Part shown: one piece after another, positions 17,284 to 25,315 of the stretch
How the letters are laid out: each line of letters starts with the position of its first letter
Numbering within the stretch: position 1 is the first letter of the stretch
DNA from: Segetibacter sp.
Lineage (GTDB): Bacteria; Bacteroidota; Bacteroidia; Chitinophagales; Chitinophagaceae
Assembly (NCBI GenBank): GCA_021154405.1
Contig: JAJKIP010000216.1
Coordinates: 1 to 38,690 of the forward strand
DNA length: 38,690 nucleotides
Reading direction: 5' to 3'
Program-made: the position numbers and the translations under genes
Notes under the pieces: model-generated
Databases searched by the model: none
The model's input: only the letters and a program-made list of their open reading frames with translations
What the model was told of the DNA's origin: nothing

Positions 17284-18651
17284 TTAATTCGTTTTGTAAT
17301 TATTCTTCTGGTTTCCTGCGGAAGCCGGATTTGAAAAAAGCATTTTCCTGAATATAAAGATCATACAGACCAGGTATAATGCATGGGAACAGCAATAACC
17401 AATTGTTGCTCCAAATGTCCCATACAGATTAAAGAAAAATATGGAAAACAATACCTGGGAAATACTGCTTACAAATTCCATGGTAATGAATATGCGTGTC
17501 ATGGATTTGGCAGTCATTATGTAGGCCAGTATCCAGCCAGACATTTTAATGAAATCTCCAAGCAGCTGAAACGCAAACAGGTTATCCATACCTTCAAACT
17601 GGCCGGTAAATAATACATGAATGATAATGTTGCGGCCCAAATACAAAGCTGCAGTGAACAGCAGCAGAAAGGGAACTACCAATTTATATACTGAGAAAAC
17701 CTCCTGCCGTAACTCTCTTTGTGTTCTTAATTCTGTAAGCCTGGGCAGGTAATAAACACCGAGTGAAGTGGCGAAAACCATCAAATACATATTTGATATG
17801 CGGTTAATACTCTCCCAAAGCCCTGCCTGATTAAGATTGCCTCCAATTCCTCCTACTTTGGAATGAGCAATAATATAGTTCCGGATAACGAGCTGGGCAA
17901 CGGGCATCACAGCCGCTGTAACAATAGCCATCAGGGAATAATGAGAGAGGCGCAATACCGCCAGCTTACTGAATTTTTTGGTAAAGCTTCCTATCTGAAA
18001 CCATTTGGAACTGCGTACAAGCGGCAGCGTAAGCAGGAATACTACAGATTGATAGGTTACCAGGGCGATTAATGCCCCATAGGTTCCAAATCGATAGGAG
18101 AGAATAATAGTGAATAACAAACCTACAATACTTCCAATAACATTAGCGATAACATATTTCTTGTATTCCTTAAACCCATTGATCACCGCAATCAGCAGGG
18201 TATTATAGGCATACATTACAATGGTAGCGCCAAACACGTAAAATATCAGCTTGAACTGTGAGCTCTTTAAAATGATTTCTGACCAATAGCCTGCTCCGAT
18301 TATCAGGATCAGTCCGGTCAATCCGGATAACACAGTGGTGATCCAGAAGCCGGTTCCAAGGAAAAGCTGGTTCTTTTTGGGTGATTTTGAATACTCGGCA
18401 ATGTAGCGCGTCATGCCAGTGGTAATTCCACCGTTGCATACACTGAGCAAAATTGTAGTGAAGTTATTGAGCTGCCCTACCAGCGCAATGGCCGCAGGTC
18501 CACCACCGGGAAAGTCTTTACTTAAGATGGCAATTGCCTTCATACTTACAAAGGCTGCTATCATCTTGATAAAGACGGCGATCCCGTTTAAAAAAGAAAC
18601 TTTTATAAGGTCTGCACCAAATATTTTTTTAACGCTGATCAATTTTAGCAT
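17284..18651 (-). CDS. Oligosaccharide flippase family protein (Wzx-like)
   Basis: A 455-residue inner-membrane protein of the polysaccharide transporter (MOP) superfamily with about twelve to fourteen hydrophobic segments spread along its length. It would flip undecaprenyl-linked repeat units to the periplasm. Recognisable features are the N-terminal FLNGIAVFIKMIAAFVSMKAIA, the G-M-T-R-Y-I-A-E-Y element after the second segment, and a charged cytoplasmic stretch (LPRLTELRTQRELRQEVF) midway. It is the first gene after a strong hairpin plus T-tract that separates it from upxY; the hairpin ends only 28 bp before the start codon. This suggests its expression depends on read-through controlled by the UpxY protein. 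Confidence 0.88.
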   Translation of the reverse strand: MLKLISVKKIFGADLIKVSFLNGIAVFIKMIAAFVSMKAIAILSKDFPGGGPAAIALVGQLNNFTTILLSVCNGGITTGMTRYIAEYSKSPKKNQLFLGTGFWITTVLSGLTGLILIIGAGYWSEIILKSSQFKLIFYVFGATIVMYAYNTLLIAVINGFKEYKKYVIANVIGSIVGLLFTIILSYRFGTYGALIALVTYQSVVFLLTLPLVRSSKWFQIGSFTKKFSKLAVLRLSHYSLMAIVTAAVMPVAQLVIRNYIIAHSKVGGIGGNLNQAGLWESINRISNMYLMVFATSLGVYYLPRLTELRTQRELRQEVFSVYKLVVPFLLLFTAALYLGRNIIIHVLFTGQFEGMDNLFAFQLLGDFIKMSGWILAYIMTAKSMTRIFITMEFVSSISQVLFSIFFFNLYGTFGATIGYCCSHALYLVCMIFIFRKMLFSNPASAGNQKNNYKTN

Positions 18652-18679
18652 GTTTTCGTGTTAGGGTACTCTATTAACT

Positions 18680-18718
18680 AAAAACAACAGGAGGAAGATG
18701 CTTCTGCCTGTTGTTTTT
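18680..18718 (-). terminator. Strong intrinsic-terminator-like hairpin between upxY and wzx
   Basis: The arms AAAAACAACAGG (18680-18691) and CCTGTTGTTTTT (18707-18718) are perfectly complementary over 12 bp. The stem continues inward after one mismatch (GGAAG with CTTCT, one G-T wobble) to an ATG loop. On the minus strand the stem ends in a T5 tract, and it has an A5 tract on the other side, so it could also work in reverse. It lies 44 bp after the upxY stop codon and 28 bp before the wzx start codon. As a terminator it would block transcription of the downstream sugar-assembly genes unless read through. Confidence 0.75.
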
Positions 18719-18762
18719 CATTATTATGTCGATATTGGTACGGGAATAATTGAATTCTTTGA

Positions 18763-19305
18763 TCAACCAACTTTCATTGCCAGTTCCTGTGCAATTGGCC
18801 TGATTTTCTCGATATTTTCTTTACGGATCTCAGCTACCAGCTCGTATCCCAGTGTGGGAAGGGTAAGCTTTACAGTATTGGTTCTGATTTCAACCACGTT
18901 GCCTTCCCACATCATCAATGGGCCGTTGGTTATGCGAACCCGATCGTTCAGGTTAACGCTTGCTTTTTCAACAGTCACATAATCATATTCACTAAGGAAT
19001 TTCTTAATTGTATCGATCTCTTCCTGGCGGATAACAGCCGGCTTATTCAGCCAGTGCACTATATTGATCACTCCGTCTGCCTGTCTGATCTGCGCCAGTT
19101 CAGTGGGAGAAACACAAACGAATACGTAGGAAGTGAAAAGTGGTTCAAGAATTACTTTTTTGCGGTCTGCCCATTGCCGCTTAATCTTGTTTAAGGGGCA
19201 ATAGACCTCGAATTTTCCTTTTTCAAGGTTGTCCGCAACCTTCTTTTCCCATCTTGCCCGTGTATACAGGGCATGCCATTGTTTTTTTGTGTCCGAGGTG
19301 TACAT
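18763..19305 (-). CDS. UpxY family transcription antiterminator (NusG/RfaH paralogue)
   Basis: A 180-residue specialised NusG. The NGN domain (about 8-105) begins KQWHALYTRARWEKKVADNL and includes LFTSYVFVCVS; the KOW domain follows (about 118-165, LNDRVRITNGPLMMWEGNVVEI). In Bacteroides, UpxY proteins are encoded in capsular polysaccharide operons and let RNA polymerase read through to the end of their own operon. Here the gene is third in the cluster, after the export lipoprotein and tyrosine kinase genes. It is preceded by a 152-bp leader with small hairpins and followed by a strong terminator-like hairpin before wzx. It therefore probably decides whether the glycan-assembly genes are expressed. 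No UpxZ-type inhibitor gene was found nearby. Confidence 0.9.
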   Translation of the reverse strand: MYTSDTKKQWHALYTRARWEKKVADNLEKGKFEVYCPLNKIKRQWADRKKVILEPLFTSYVFVCVSPTELAQIRQADGVINIVHWLNKPAVIRQEEIDTIKKFLSEYDYVTVEKASVNLNDRVRITNGPLMMWEGNVVEIRTNTVKLTLPTLGYELVAEIRKENIEKIRPIAQELAMKVG

Positions 19306-19457
19306 GACTCAGTTTTGGTGTACAGAAAATGATGATACTTGTCTGGGGTTTTCAGGTGAGCAGGCTTCGCCCAACTCACTTACAGGGTGCGGATTCATGT
19401 GAGCAAGAGTTACAAAACAACTTTGCTTAAAAGGCAGGTTAGAACCTGAAGATCAGC
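19306..19457 (-). promoter_or_regulatory. Structured leader between wzc and upxY
   Basis: A 152-bp gap inside an otherwise compact run. Just after the kinase stop, CAGGTT / AACCTG (19435-19440 and 19443-19448) forms a small hairpin followed on the minus strand by CCTTTT. Closer to upxY, GTGAG / CTCAC (19356-19360 and 19375-19379) encloses a GGC-TTC-GCC mini-stem. Such structures could attenuate transcription or form a recruitment site for UpxY. I see no full TTTG / TAnnTTTG promoter. Function is inferred from position only. Confidence 0.35.
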
Positions 19458-21785
19458 TTAGCGACCGCTGGCCTTCCTGGTTTTTACGCCTGTCTTCTTA
19501 TTTTGTATATAACCATAGCCGTAGCCATAACCATATCCATTCTTCGTAAATCCTCTGGATTTAATACCGTTGAAAATAATTCCAAGGTTCTTCAATTGGT
19601 GTACCTGGTTCTCCTCATCCAGCCTTTCCATATAAACCTTTGGAGTGAACTTGTGTTTCACTACATAAAGTGTGGCATTACACATTGGAGAAAGCACATA
19701 AGCATCGGATAACAAACTTGCCGGTGCACTATCAATTATCACGTTGTCAAATATTTCATTCAGGTATTCAAGCAGGGTGGTGAGTCTTTCACTCATCAGC
19801 AGTTCCGAAGGATTTTCAGGCAGCGGACCGCAGGGAATGAAGAAAAGGTTCTCATTCGCAGATGAACGTCTGATGATTTCCTCAGGTTCACAATCTCCTT
19901 TAAGGTAATCGCTAACGCCTTTGTCATATTCCACGTTCAGCTTATGGCTGAGTGAAGGATTAGCGAGGTCAAGCTCCAGTAAAACCACTTTACGATCTGC
20001 CAGAGCAAGGCTAAGTGCCAGGTTAAGGGCAACAAAGCTCTTTCCTTCACCAGACAGCGATGAGGTCACCAGTATCCTTTTCTTTTCTGCATTTACTCCA
20101 AGATAGCCCAGGGATACACGGATTCGACGGAACTGTTCAGCAATGAAAGTTCTTTTTCCGGCTTCAATTACAATCGGGTCTTTTTCCTTGTTGAGAATGA
20201 TCTCACCAATGATCGGAGTATGAGTCAGGTTCTCTATTTCATGGCGGAACAGGATCTTCCTGTTCAGAAATTCTTTGGCAGTTACAAAACCTGCAGGAAG
20301 AATAAGCGCAAACACAAAAGCAACCATATAGATCAGCTTTCCTTTCGGGCTTACAGGTTCCAGGGTTGATTGTGCCCTGTCAACAACACGGCTTTCTGCA
20401 ATATTTGACTGGTGGGAAAGTGCACTCTCTTCCTTTTTTTGTAACAGGAAAGAATAAATACCATTATAAATAGCTTGCTGGCGACTGATATCGATGAGCT
20501 CCCTTTCTTTTTGCGGGATACTCTGCAGCATGCTTGAATACACATTATTGGTAGATTGGAGATTCAGCTTGCTGGCCATCAGGGAAGCGCGCTGTTCTTT
20601 AATATTCTCAGCAACACTTGGTTTGATCTTGTTGATCTGGTCCCTGACCTGTGTAAGGATAGGGTTATTTTCTCCTGTTGTAGTCCTCAGCTTTTCGTAA
20701 TTCAATTCTGACTCGTACAGTTGATCCAGTAATTTTCCAAGCCTTTCATCTTTCAATCCCAGCGTAGAAGGAACAATACCGCCAGCGTTATCTTTCGATT
20801 GCACATATTTGTCGACCTGGTCAAGTACCGCAAGTTGCATGTTCACATCACCAACCTTCTGATCATTCTCACTAACATTTTTCAGGAAATTTTGTCCCTG
20901 CGCACTGATGTCAACAGCACCACGGGTAGCTTTATATGATTGAGCCTGTTGCTCAATATTTTTCAGTTCCTTTTCCATTTCACCAAGCCTTGCCTCAACA
21001 AATGCCGTAGTATTGGAGGCCAGCCTGTTCTTGTCATCAATAGTAGCTTTGTTATAAGCAGTGATCAGTTCATTCAGGATATCTTCTCCTCTTGCCGGAT
21101 CAGAGTCCCTCATCTTCAGATCAACCACAGTAGAAAGTTTGCTGGGCGCTGTGGCTCTTAATTGGGCCAGCAATGCGCTGGTTTGAGCTTTGGAATTATC
21201 GATCTTGAAATAAAGAGGTTTTACTGCTTTATGCGTATAATTTTTATTGGCAATGAATTTGAGCCTGCCGTAGGGAGTCTGCAACAATGTATCCAGGGGG
21301 TATTTGTTGCCACCGATTTTCACTGTGCTGTCCTGCTCGGAAAAAGTAAATGGAACTTTCTTTTGCAGCGTAAGATCATCGGGATTGGGAGCCACGATCA
21401 TGATAGGAGAGGAAGTGTAGGCAGATACAGGGATCATCTTGCCTTCTTCCAGGAAGGTTACATACAGGCCAAGGTTTTTCACCACGCTGGCCATGAGTGA
21501 CCTTGACTTTAATACCTCAAGCTCATTTTCAACAATCTTGTTACCAGCAAGCTGGTCAAGGGAGTTGATCATTTCACCATCGGATGAACCCTTCTTTTCA
21601 TCTTTGAGCATAATAGCTGCAGAGATCTCGTATTCAGGGGCAGTTTTCTGAAGGTAGAACCAGGCACCAAAGATGCTCAGTAAACCAAAAATAATGAACA
21701 GAGGCCAGTAGGGCATGTACTTAAACAAGATCTCACTTAGTAAGCTCTTATTTTCTTTTCCTTTCTTTTGTCCTGTTGATGCCAT
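19458..21785 (-). CDS. Polysaccharide co-polymerase / tyrosine autokinase (Wzc-like BY-kinase)
   Basis: A 775-residue inner-membrane protein controlling chain length and export. The start at MASTGQKKGKE is chosen because it lies 7 bp after the export-lipoprotein stop; the frame continues 18 codons upstream into that gene. Order: a transmembrane helix near residues 28-50; a long periplasmic Wzz-type domain with coiled coils and the GNVR-like segment; a second transmembrane helix (about 490-510, YMVAFVFALILPAGF); then the cytoplasmic kinase with Walker A SSLSGEGKS (about 575-582), Walker A' LLELDLANPS and Walker B NVIIDSAPA (about 680). The tail carries an alternating GYGYGYGYGY cluster, the expected site of tyrosine autophosphorylation. 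All elements of an active BY-kinase are present. Confidence 0.93.
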   Translation of the reverse strand: MASTGQKKGKENKSLLSEILFKYMPYWPLFIIFGLLSIFGAWFYLQKTAPEYEISAAIMLKDEKKGSSDGEMINSLDQLAGNKIVENELEVLKSRSLMASVVKNLGLYVTFLEEGKMIPVSAYTSSPIMIVAPNPDDLTLQKKVPFTFSEQDSTVKIGGNKYPLDTLLQTPYGRLKFIANKNYTHKAVKPLYFKIDNSKAQTSALLAQLRATAPSKLSTVVDLKMRDSDPARGEDILNELITAYNKATIDDKNRLASNTTAFVEARLGEMEKELKNIEQQAQSYKATRGAVDISAQGQNFLKNVSENDQKVGDVNMQLAVLDQVDKYVQSKDNAGGIVPSTLGLKDERLGKLLDQLYESELNYEKLRTTTGENNPILTQVRDQINKIKPSVAENIKEQRASLMASKLNLQSTNNVYSSMLQSIPQKERELIDISRQQAIYNGIYSFLLQKKEESALSHQSNIAESRVVDRAQSTLEPVSPKGKLIYMVAFVFALILPAGFVTAKEFLNRKILFRHEIENLTHTPIIGEIILNKEKDPIVIEAGKRTFIAEQFRRIRVSLGYLGVNAEKKRILVTSSLSGEGKSFVALNLALSLALADRKVVLLELDLANPSLSHKLNVEYDKGVSDYLKGDCEPEEIIRRSSANENLFFIPCGPLPENPSELLMSERLTTLLEYLNEIFDNVIIDSAPASLLSDAYVLSPMCNATLYVVKHKFTPKVYMERLDEENQVHQLKNLGIIFNGIKSRGFTKNGYGYGYGYGYIQNKKTGVKTRKASGR

Positions 21786-21792
21786 AAATTTT

Positions 21793-22596
21793 TTATTGTA
21801 GTAAACGATCGGCCACAATCGCTGCCAGTGATAATCCACTTAGGAAAATTGGCAGCCATTGAGCACTGCGGTTAGCAGTGGCGACCTTTGCCTTATTTGG
21901 TTCCACATAAACGATATCATTGGACTGTAGATAGTAATATTTGGAAGTGAACAATTCAGAAGAGTTCAGATCAATGTGCTTGATTAACCTCTTCTCGTTC
22001 TCCTCGCGGATGATCATTACATTTTGCCTTTTACCATAAAGGGTTAAGTCCCCGGCAAGGCCAATCGCTTCTAATAGAGAGATTTTTTCGTTCGGCACCG
22101 TAACTACGGTAGGATGGTTAACTTCTCCCAACACAGTAACGCGGAAATTCAGGAATCGGATTGTGACTATTGGGTCAATCAGCAATTTTTTATCCAGAAT
22201 GGTCCTGCTGATCTTATCTTTAAGTTGCGTCTTTGTTAATCCTTCAGCTTTTATGTTCCCCAAAATTGGAAATTGGATATTGCCATCTGAGTTAACCAGG
22301 TAACCCTGGCTGTTGCCGATCGTATTCGGACCAGCTGCTGCAGCATTTCCACCTTCCGTAGCAATCGGATTGAAGATCTTTGTGCCCTCAGGATTCAGGT
22401 CACCAATAGTAATACTCAGGATATCATTTTTTTGGATCGCAGATTCAGGGATCTGTATCATCGCAGATATATTGCCGTCCTGCACACCATTGAAATACGT
22501 TACTTTCTTTGTATCTGTGCAGGAAATTGCCAGAACTAAAAGCATCAGGTACGAATGGGTACGAACAATGTAAAACAAACTCCTTTTCTTAAGCAT
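21793..22596 (-). CDS. Polysaccharide export outer-membrane lipoprotein (Wza-like)
   Basis: A 267-residue lipoprotein: a signal peptide followed by the lipobox LAISC with C26 as the lipidated cysteine. The export domain (about 40-150) contains IQKNDILSITIGDLNPEG and the glycine-rich loop ending in GYLVNSDGNIQFPILGNIKAEGLT. It is followed by an SLBB-type segment (about 150-205, FRVTVLGEVNHPTVVTVPNEKISLLEAIGLAGDL). A hydrophobic helix (about 247-266) ends the protein, shorter than the C-terminal amphipathic helix of E. coli Wza. It forms the outer-membrane exit for the polysaccharide with the adjacent tyrosine autokinase. It is the first gene of the cluster. Confidence 0.92.
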   Translation of the reverse strand: MLKKRSLFYIVRTHSYLMLLVLAISCTDTKKVTYFNGVQDGNISAMIQIPESAIQKNDILSITIGDLNPEGTKIFNPIATEGGNAAAAGPNTIGNSQGYLVNSDGNIQFPILGNIKAEGLTKTQLKDKISRTILDKKLLIDPIVTIRFLNFRVTVLGEVNHPTVVTVPNEKISLLEAIGLAGDLTLYGKRQNVMIIREENEKRLIKHIDLNSSELFTSKYYYLQSNDIVYVEPNKAKVATANRSAQWLPIFLSGLSLAAIVADRLLQ

Positions 22597-22864
22597 GGTG
22601 GTTGTTGGTTGTCAAAAACATAAATCGGTAATCTAAAAAACCCAGCTTACAAACCGCTTGCGTTTTTTAAGGTGACTAATCAGACCTGGAAAGTTCAAGT
22701 AAGATCGTTCAGAAGAATTGGAAGAAAGGTTAGGGCGGACTTCAATAGGAGAGGAAATTTAGAATTGCGTCGCTAAAATAATAATTAATTGAAATTACCT
22801 AGTGTTCTTTTTTGTTCAGAGTGAGTTTAAAGCTAAAAATACTCCATTTAGGGTATATTACTCC
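22597..22864 (-). promoter_or_regulatory. Upstream region of the polysaccharide cluster
   Basis: A 268-bp gap between the regulator-like gene and the export lipoprotein gene, both on the minus strand. Near the regulator's end a small imperfect hairpin (about 22839-22856) is followed on the minus strand by T5 (22839 to 22835), a weak terminator. The cluster promoter should lie here. The closest -7-like word is TATGTTTT (22622 to 22615), one base off TAnnTTTG, but no TTTG lies at the right distance, so I do not call it as a promoter. Confidence 0.35.
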
Positions 22865-24013
22865 TTACTGTTTTTCTTGCGAAAACCGCACAAAACCAGT
22901 CTCTCTGAGCAAGTCTCCCAGCTGTACACTCCGGGATGTTATCTTATTCTTAACTGGCCTTCCAAAGGAGTGTTTTACAATGATGGTGTACCGTTTTGTG
23001 AGGTGGTGGTTATGCGAGTACACTGCCTGGTTATTGTTGCGGGGAACTTTCTCTTTATGGGATCTTTTGATCTTCAGGATATCTTCCCATAACCCGAAGG
23101 CGGAGCTGGTAGTACCAGGGAAAAAACTTTTGTTAGGGGGGATATATTCACCGGCCTCATCTGGATGGCCTGTTAATATAAGTGCTTCGCAAACAATCAA
23201 TTCAAAGTCAGGAAAGGAATTACCGTGGCTGATCTTGATAATTGTATGGTATTTCTTTGCTTCTGCCAGAATACGGTCAATGGATTCCTCCTTTATGGCT
23301 GCGTACAACAGTTTGGCAGCAATGTATCTTCCGAGGATATGCGAAGGATAATTCTGAGATACATGAAGGTTCAATAGCTCCGCCATATGCCTTTCCATAT
23401 ATTCTGTGTTTCGCGTGAGCCAGTACCTGAATATCTGCAGTGAATGGGCAAAGATCCGGGCCTCGTTGGTGTTCTTTCCACGCAGGTAGTGTCGCAAACC
23501 GTCTCCATAATACCCATTTAGTCTATCCATGTTCACAGACTGTTCAAAATAATAATACTGCCCGGCAGGTGTCTTGGCAATTTCTCTTTGAAACCGGTCA
23601 ATTAGTGAGGGATTCCTTTCCAGGAAAACGATTGTCTGTTGTACCAGGGAAAGGAAAAAATGATCTTCCCCGGTTGCCAGGGCGGGAGCGTCCCGAAACA
23701 GAGATATAAGATAACGTAGTACCTCCTCGCTATTGATGCTGCTGTCCGTAGTCCCATTTACAGCGATCTTTTCAATCTCATCCATTGAATTGAAACCGCA
23801 ATACTTGGAGAGTATGGTAAGTGTGGAGGGAGATGCGCTATAAGCAGTTTTTACAAGACCAAAGAAACGGCGTAGTGTATTGCCATTAATATTATATCCG
23901 GTCTTTTGATAAATATCGTCTACCAGTTGCAGGCAGTCTCTGGACGAAAGTATCTTTCGTCCAAAGCTATTTTCAATCTCCTTTCGCAAGGCTGGCAGCA
24001 AATGTTTATCCAT
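22865..24013 (-). CDS. Putative regulator with Bacteroidota-type N-terminal HTH-like domain and helical C-terminus
   Basis: A 382-residue cytoplasmic protein of unknown function. Residues about 1-85 (GRKILSSRDCLQLVDDIY, NGNTLRRFFGLV, SPSTLTILSKYCGFNSMDEI) match a pattern I associate with many Bacteroidota proteins: a Ser-Arg-Asp-Cys stretch, a TL+RFFG helix, then S-T-L-x-x-L-x-x-Y-x-G-F. It reads as two helix-turn-helix-like units and probably binds DNA. The remainder to about 340 is almost wholly alpha-helical and TPR-like, a likely sensor or protein-binding part. It is the nearest gene upstream of the polysaccharide cluster, on the same strand, which makes it a candidate regulator of that cluster. 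The function is inference. Confidence 0.6.
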   Translation of the reverse strand: MDKHLLPALRKEIENSFGRKILSSRDCLQLVDDIYQKTGYNINGNTLRRFFGLVKTAYSASPSTLTILSKYCGFNSMDEIEKIAVNGTTDSSINSEEVLRYLISLFRDAPALATGEDHFFLSLVQQTIVFLERNPSLIDRFQREIAKTPAGQYYYFEQSVNMDRLNGYYGDGLRHYLRGKNTNEARIFAHSLQIFRYWLTRNTEYMERHMAELLNLHVSQNYPSHILGRYIAAKLLYAAIKEESIDRILAEAKKYHTIIKISHGNSFPDFELIVCEALILTGHPDEAGEYIPPNKSFFPGTTSSAFGLWEDILKIKRSHKEKVPRNNNQAVYSHNHHLTKRYTIIVKHSFGRPVKNKITSRSVQLGDLLRETGFVRFSQEKQ

Positions 24014-24096
24014 ACACTACAGCAATGTAATAAAAGTTTCAGCGATTTAGCAGGATAAAGGGGGGACGCGAGGGTTTATCGATAGCGTTATTGTTT

Positions 24097-25035
24097 CTAC
24101 TCAAGTTCTTCTTTCATACGGTCAAGAACCTTGCTTTCTATCATCTTCTGGGCAACGATGATCATATTTTTAAAGGCTTTGGCGCCAGATATTCCATGTC
24201 CGATGATCACCGGTTTTGCCACGCCCAGCACGGGAGTACCACCGTAAATTTCGAAATCGAATCGGTCAAGGAATTCACTTTTGATCTGCTGCCGATGTCC
24301 TACTTCATATAGTGATTCAGCCAATTTAAGAATGATATTGCCGGTAAATCCTTCGCATACCATTACATCAGCTTTGTCAATTAATACATCCCTGCCTTCA
24401 ATATTGCCTATGAAATTAATATGCTTATTCTCTTTCAGGAGGGGATAGGTGGCCTGGGCCAGCAAATTACCCTTGCCTTCTTCTTCACCAACATTTACCA
24501 GCCCTACTCTTGGGTTTTTTATATCAAGGATCTGTTGCGCGTAAACTGATCCCATTACTGCAAACTGGTTCAGCTGTTCAGGTTTACAATCTGCATTCAA
24601 TCCCACATCCAGTAACAATCCGGTTCCGCCATTCTCTTTGGGAATGATTGTGGAAATGGTTGGGCGCAGTACACCTTCCAGGGCTTTAATGCTAAAGAGA
24701 GCGCCCACCAGCATGGCACCGGTATTGCCTGCACTGATGAAAGCATCTGTTTTGCCGGTTGCCAATAAGTGAAATCCAATGGCAATAGACGACTGCTGCT
24801 TTTCTTTTAATGCTTTAGTGGGGTGTTCATCCATGCCAATCACCTGTTCGGAATGAATGATCCGTACACGATTGGATGGAATCTTATGTTCAGCGATTAA
24901 TGGTTCAAGCGAAGATTGATCGCCAACCAGGGTTAGAGAGACTGAGGAGGAATTTTCCAGGATGTACTGGGCTACACCTTTAACTGCTTCAAGGGGTGCG
25001 TAATCGCCACCCATCATGTCAAGTCCGATATTCAT
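24097..25035 (-). CDS. plsX: Phosphate acyltransferase PlsX
   Basis: A 312-residue enzyme converting acyl-ACP to acyl-phosphate, the acyl donor for the first step of phospholipid synthesis. The start MNIGLDMMGGDYAPLEAVKG is the canonical PlsX N-terminus; a longer frame (to 25074) adds a non-conserved 13 residues and is rejected. Other family markers are EHPTKALKEKQQSS, AFISAGNTGAMLVGAL, LLLDVGLNADCKPEQL, GLVNVGEEEGKGN, CEGFTGNIILKLAE and PVIIGHGISGAKA. It ends the common DUF177-rpmF-plsX group. The neighbour further along is unrelated, and fabH, often next in other bacteria, is absent here. Confidence 0.97.
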   Translation of the reverse strand: MNIGLDMMGGDYAPLEAVKGVAQYILENSSSVSLTLVGDQSSLEPLIAEHKIPSNRVRIIHSEQVIGMDEHPTKALKEKQQSSIAIGFHLLATGKTDAFISAGNTGAMLVGALFSIKALEGVLRPTISTIIPKENGGTGLLLDVGLNADCKPEQLNQFAVMGSVYAQQILDIKNPRVGLVNVGEEEGKGNLLAQATYPLLKENKHINFIGNIEGRDVLIDKADVMVCEGFTGNIILKLAESLYEVGHRQQIKSEFLDRFDFEIYGGTPVLGVAKPVIIGHGISGAKAFKNMIIVAQKMIESKVLDRMKEELE

Positions 25036-25106
25036 TGGAGTACAATGTACAAATTCCAAATAATGATCCCGCAATTAAGCTGGATCATTTACCGGAGTGA
25101 TACGAT

Positions 25107-25301
25107 TTATTTCTTTACAGGAGACTTTTCAGCTACAACTTTTCCTTTATAGTAAAGCTTACCTTCACTAACATGAGCACGGTGGCGTACATGAGTTTCA
25201 CCAGTAGTGCTATCTGTAGTCAAAGTAGCCGAAGTAGCCTTATAGTGTGTCCTGCGCTTTGCGCTTCTTTGCTGACTATGTCTGCGTTTCGGATTTGGCA
25301 T
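25107..25301 (-). CDS. rpmF: 50S ribosomal protein L32
   Basis: A 64-residue basic protein of the large ribosomal subunit. The N-terminus MPNPKRRHSQQRSAKRRTH is characteristic of L32, followed by ATLTTDSTTGETHVRHR and YYKGKVV. The zinc-binding cysteines found in some L32 proteins are absent, so this is the cysteine-free form. It sits 14 bp after the DUF177 gene and 71 bp before plsX on the same strand, the conserved order in many bacteria. Confidence 0.97.
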   Translation of the reverse strand: MPNPKRRHSQQRSAKRRTHYKATSATLTTDSTTGETHVRHRAHVSEGKLYYKGKVVAEKSPVKK

Positions 25302-25315
25302 GTTATTAAGTTATA

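Noticed and set aside
4253-22596. The exopolysaccharide cluster as a horizontally acquired island
   Set aside because: No integrase, transposase, direct repeats or tRNA at its borders were seen, and base composition looks like the flanks by eye; a quantitative test was not possible.
24097-25074. Longer start for PlsX
   Set aside because: The conserved PlsX N-terminus is MNIGLDMMGGD; the extra residues are not family-like.
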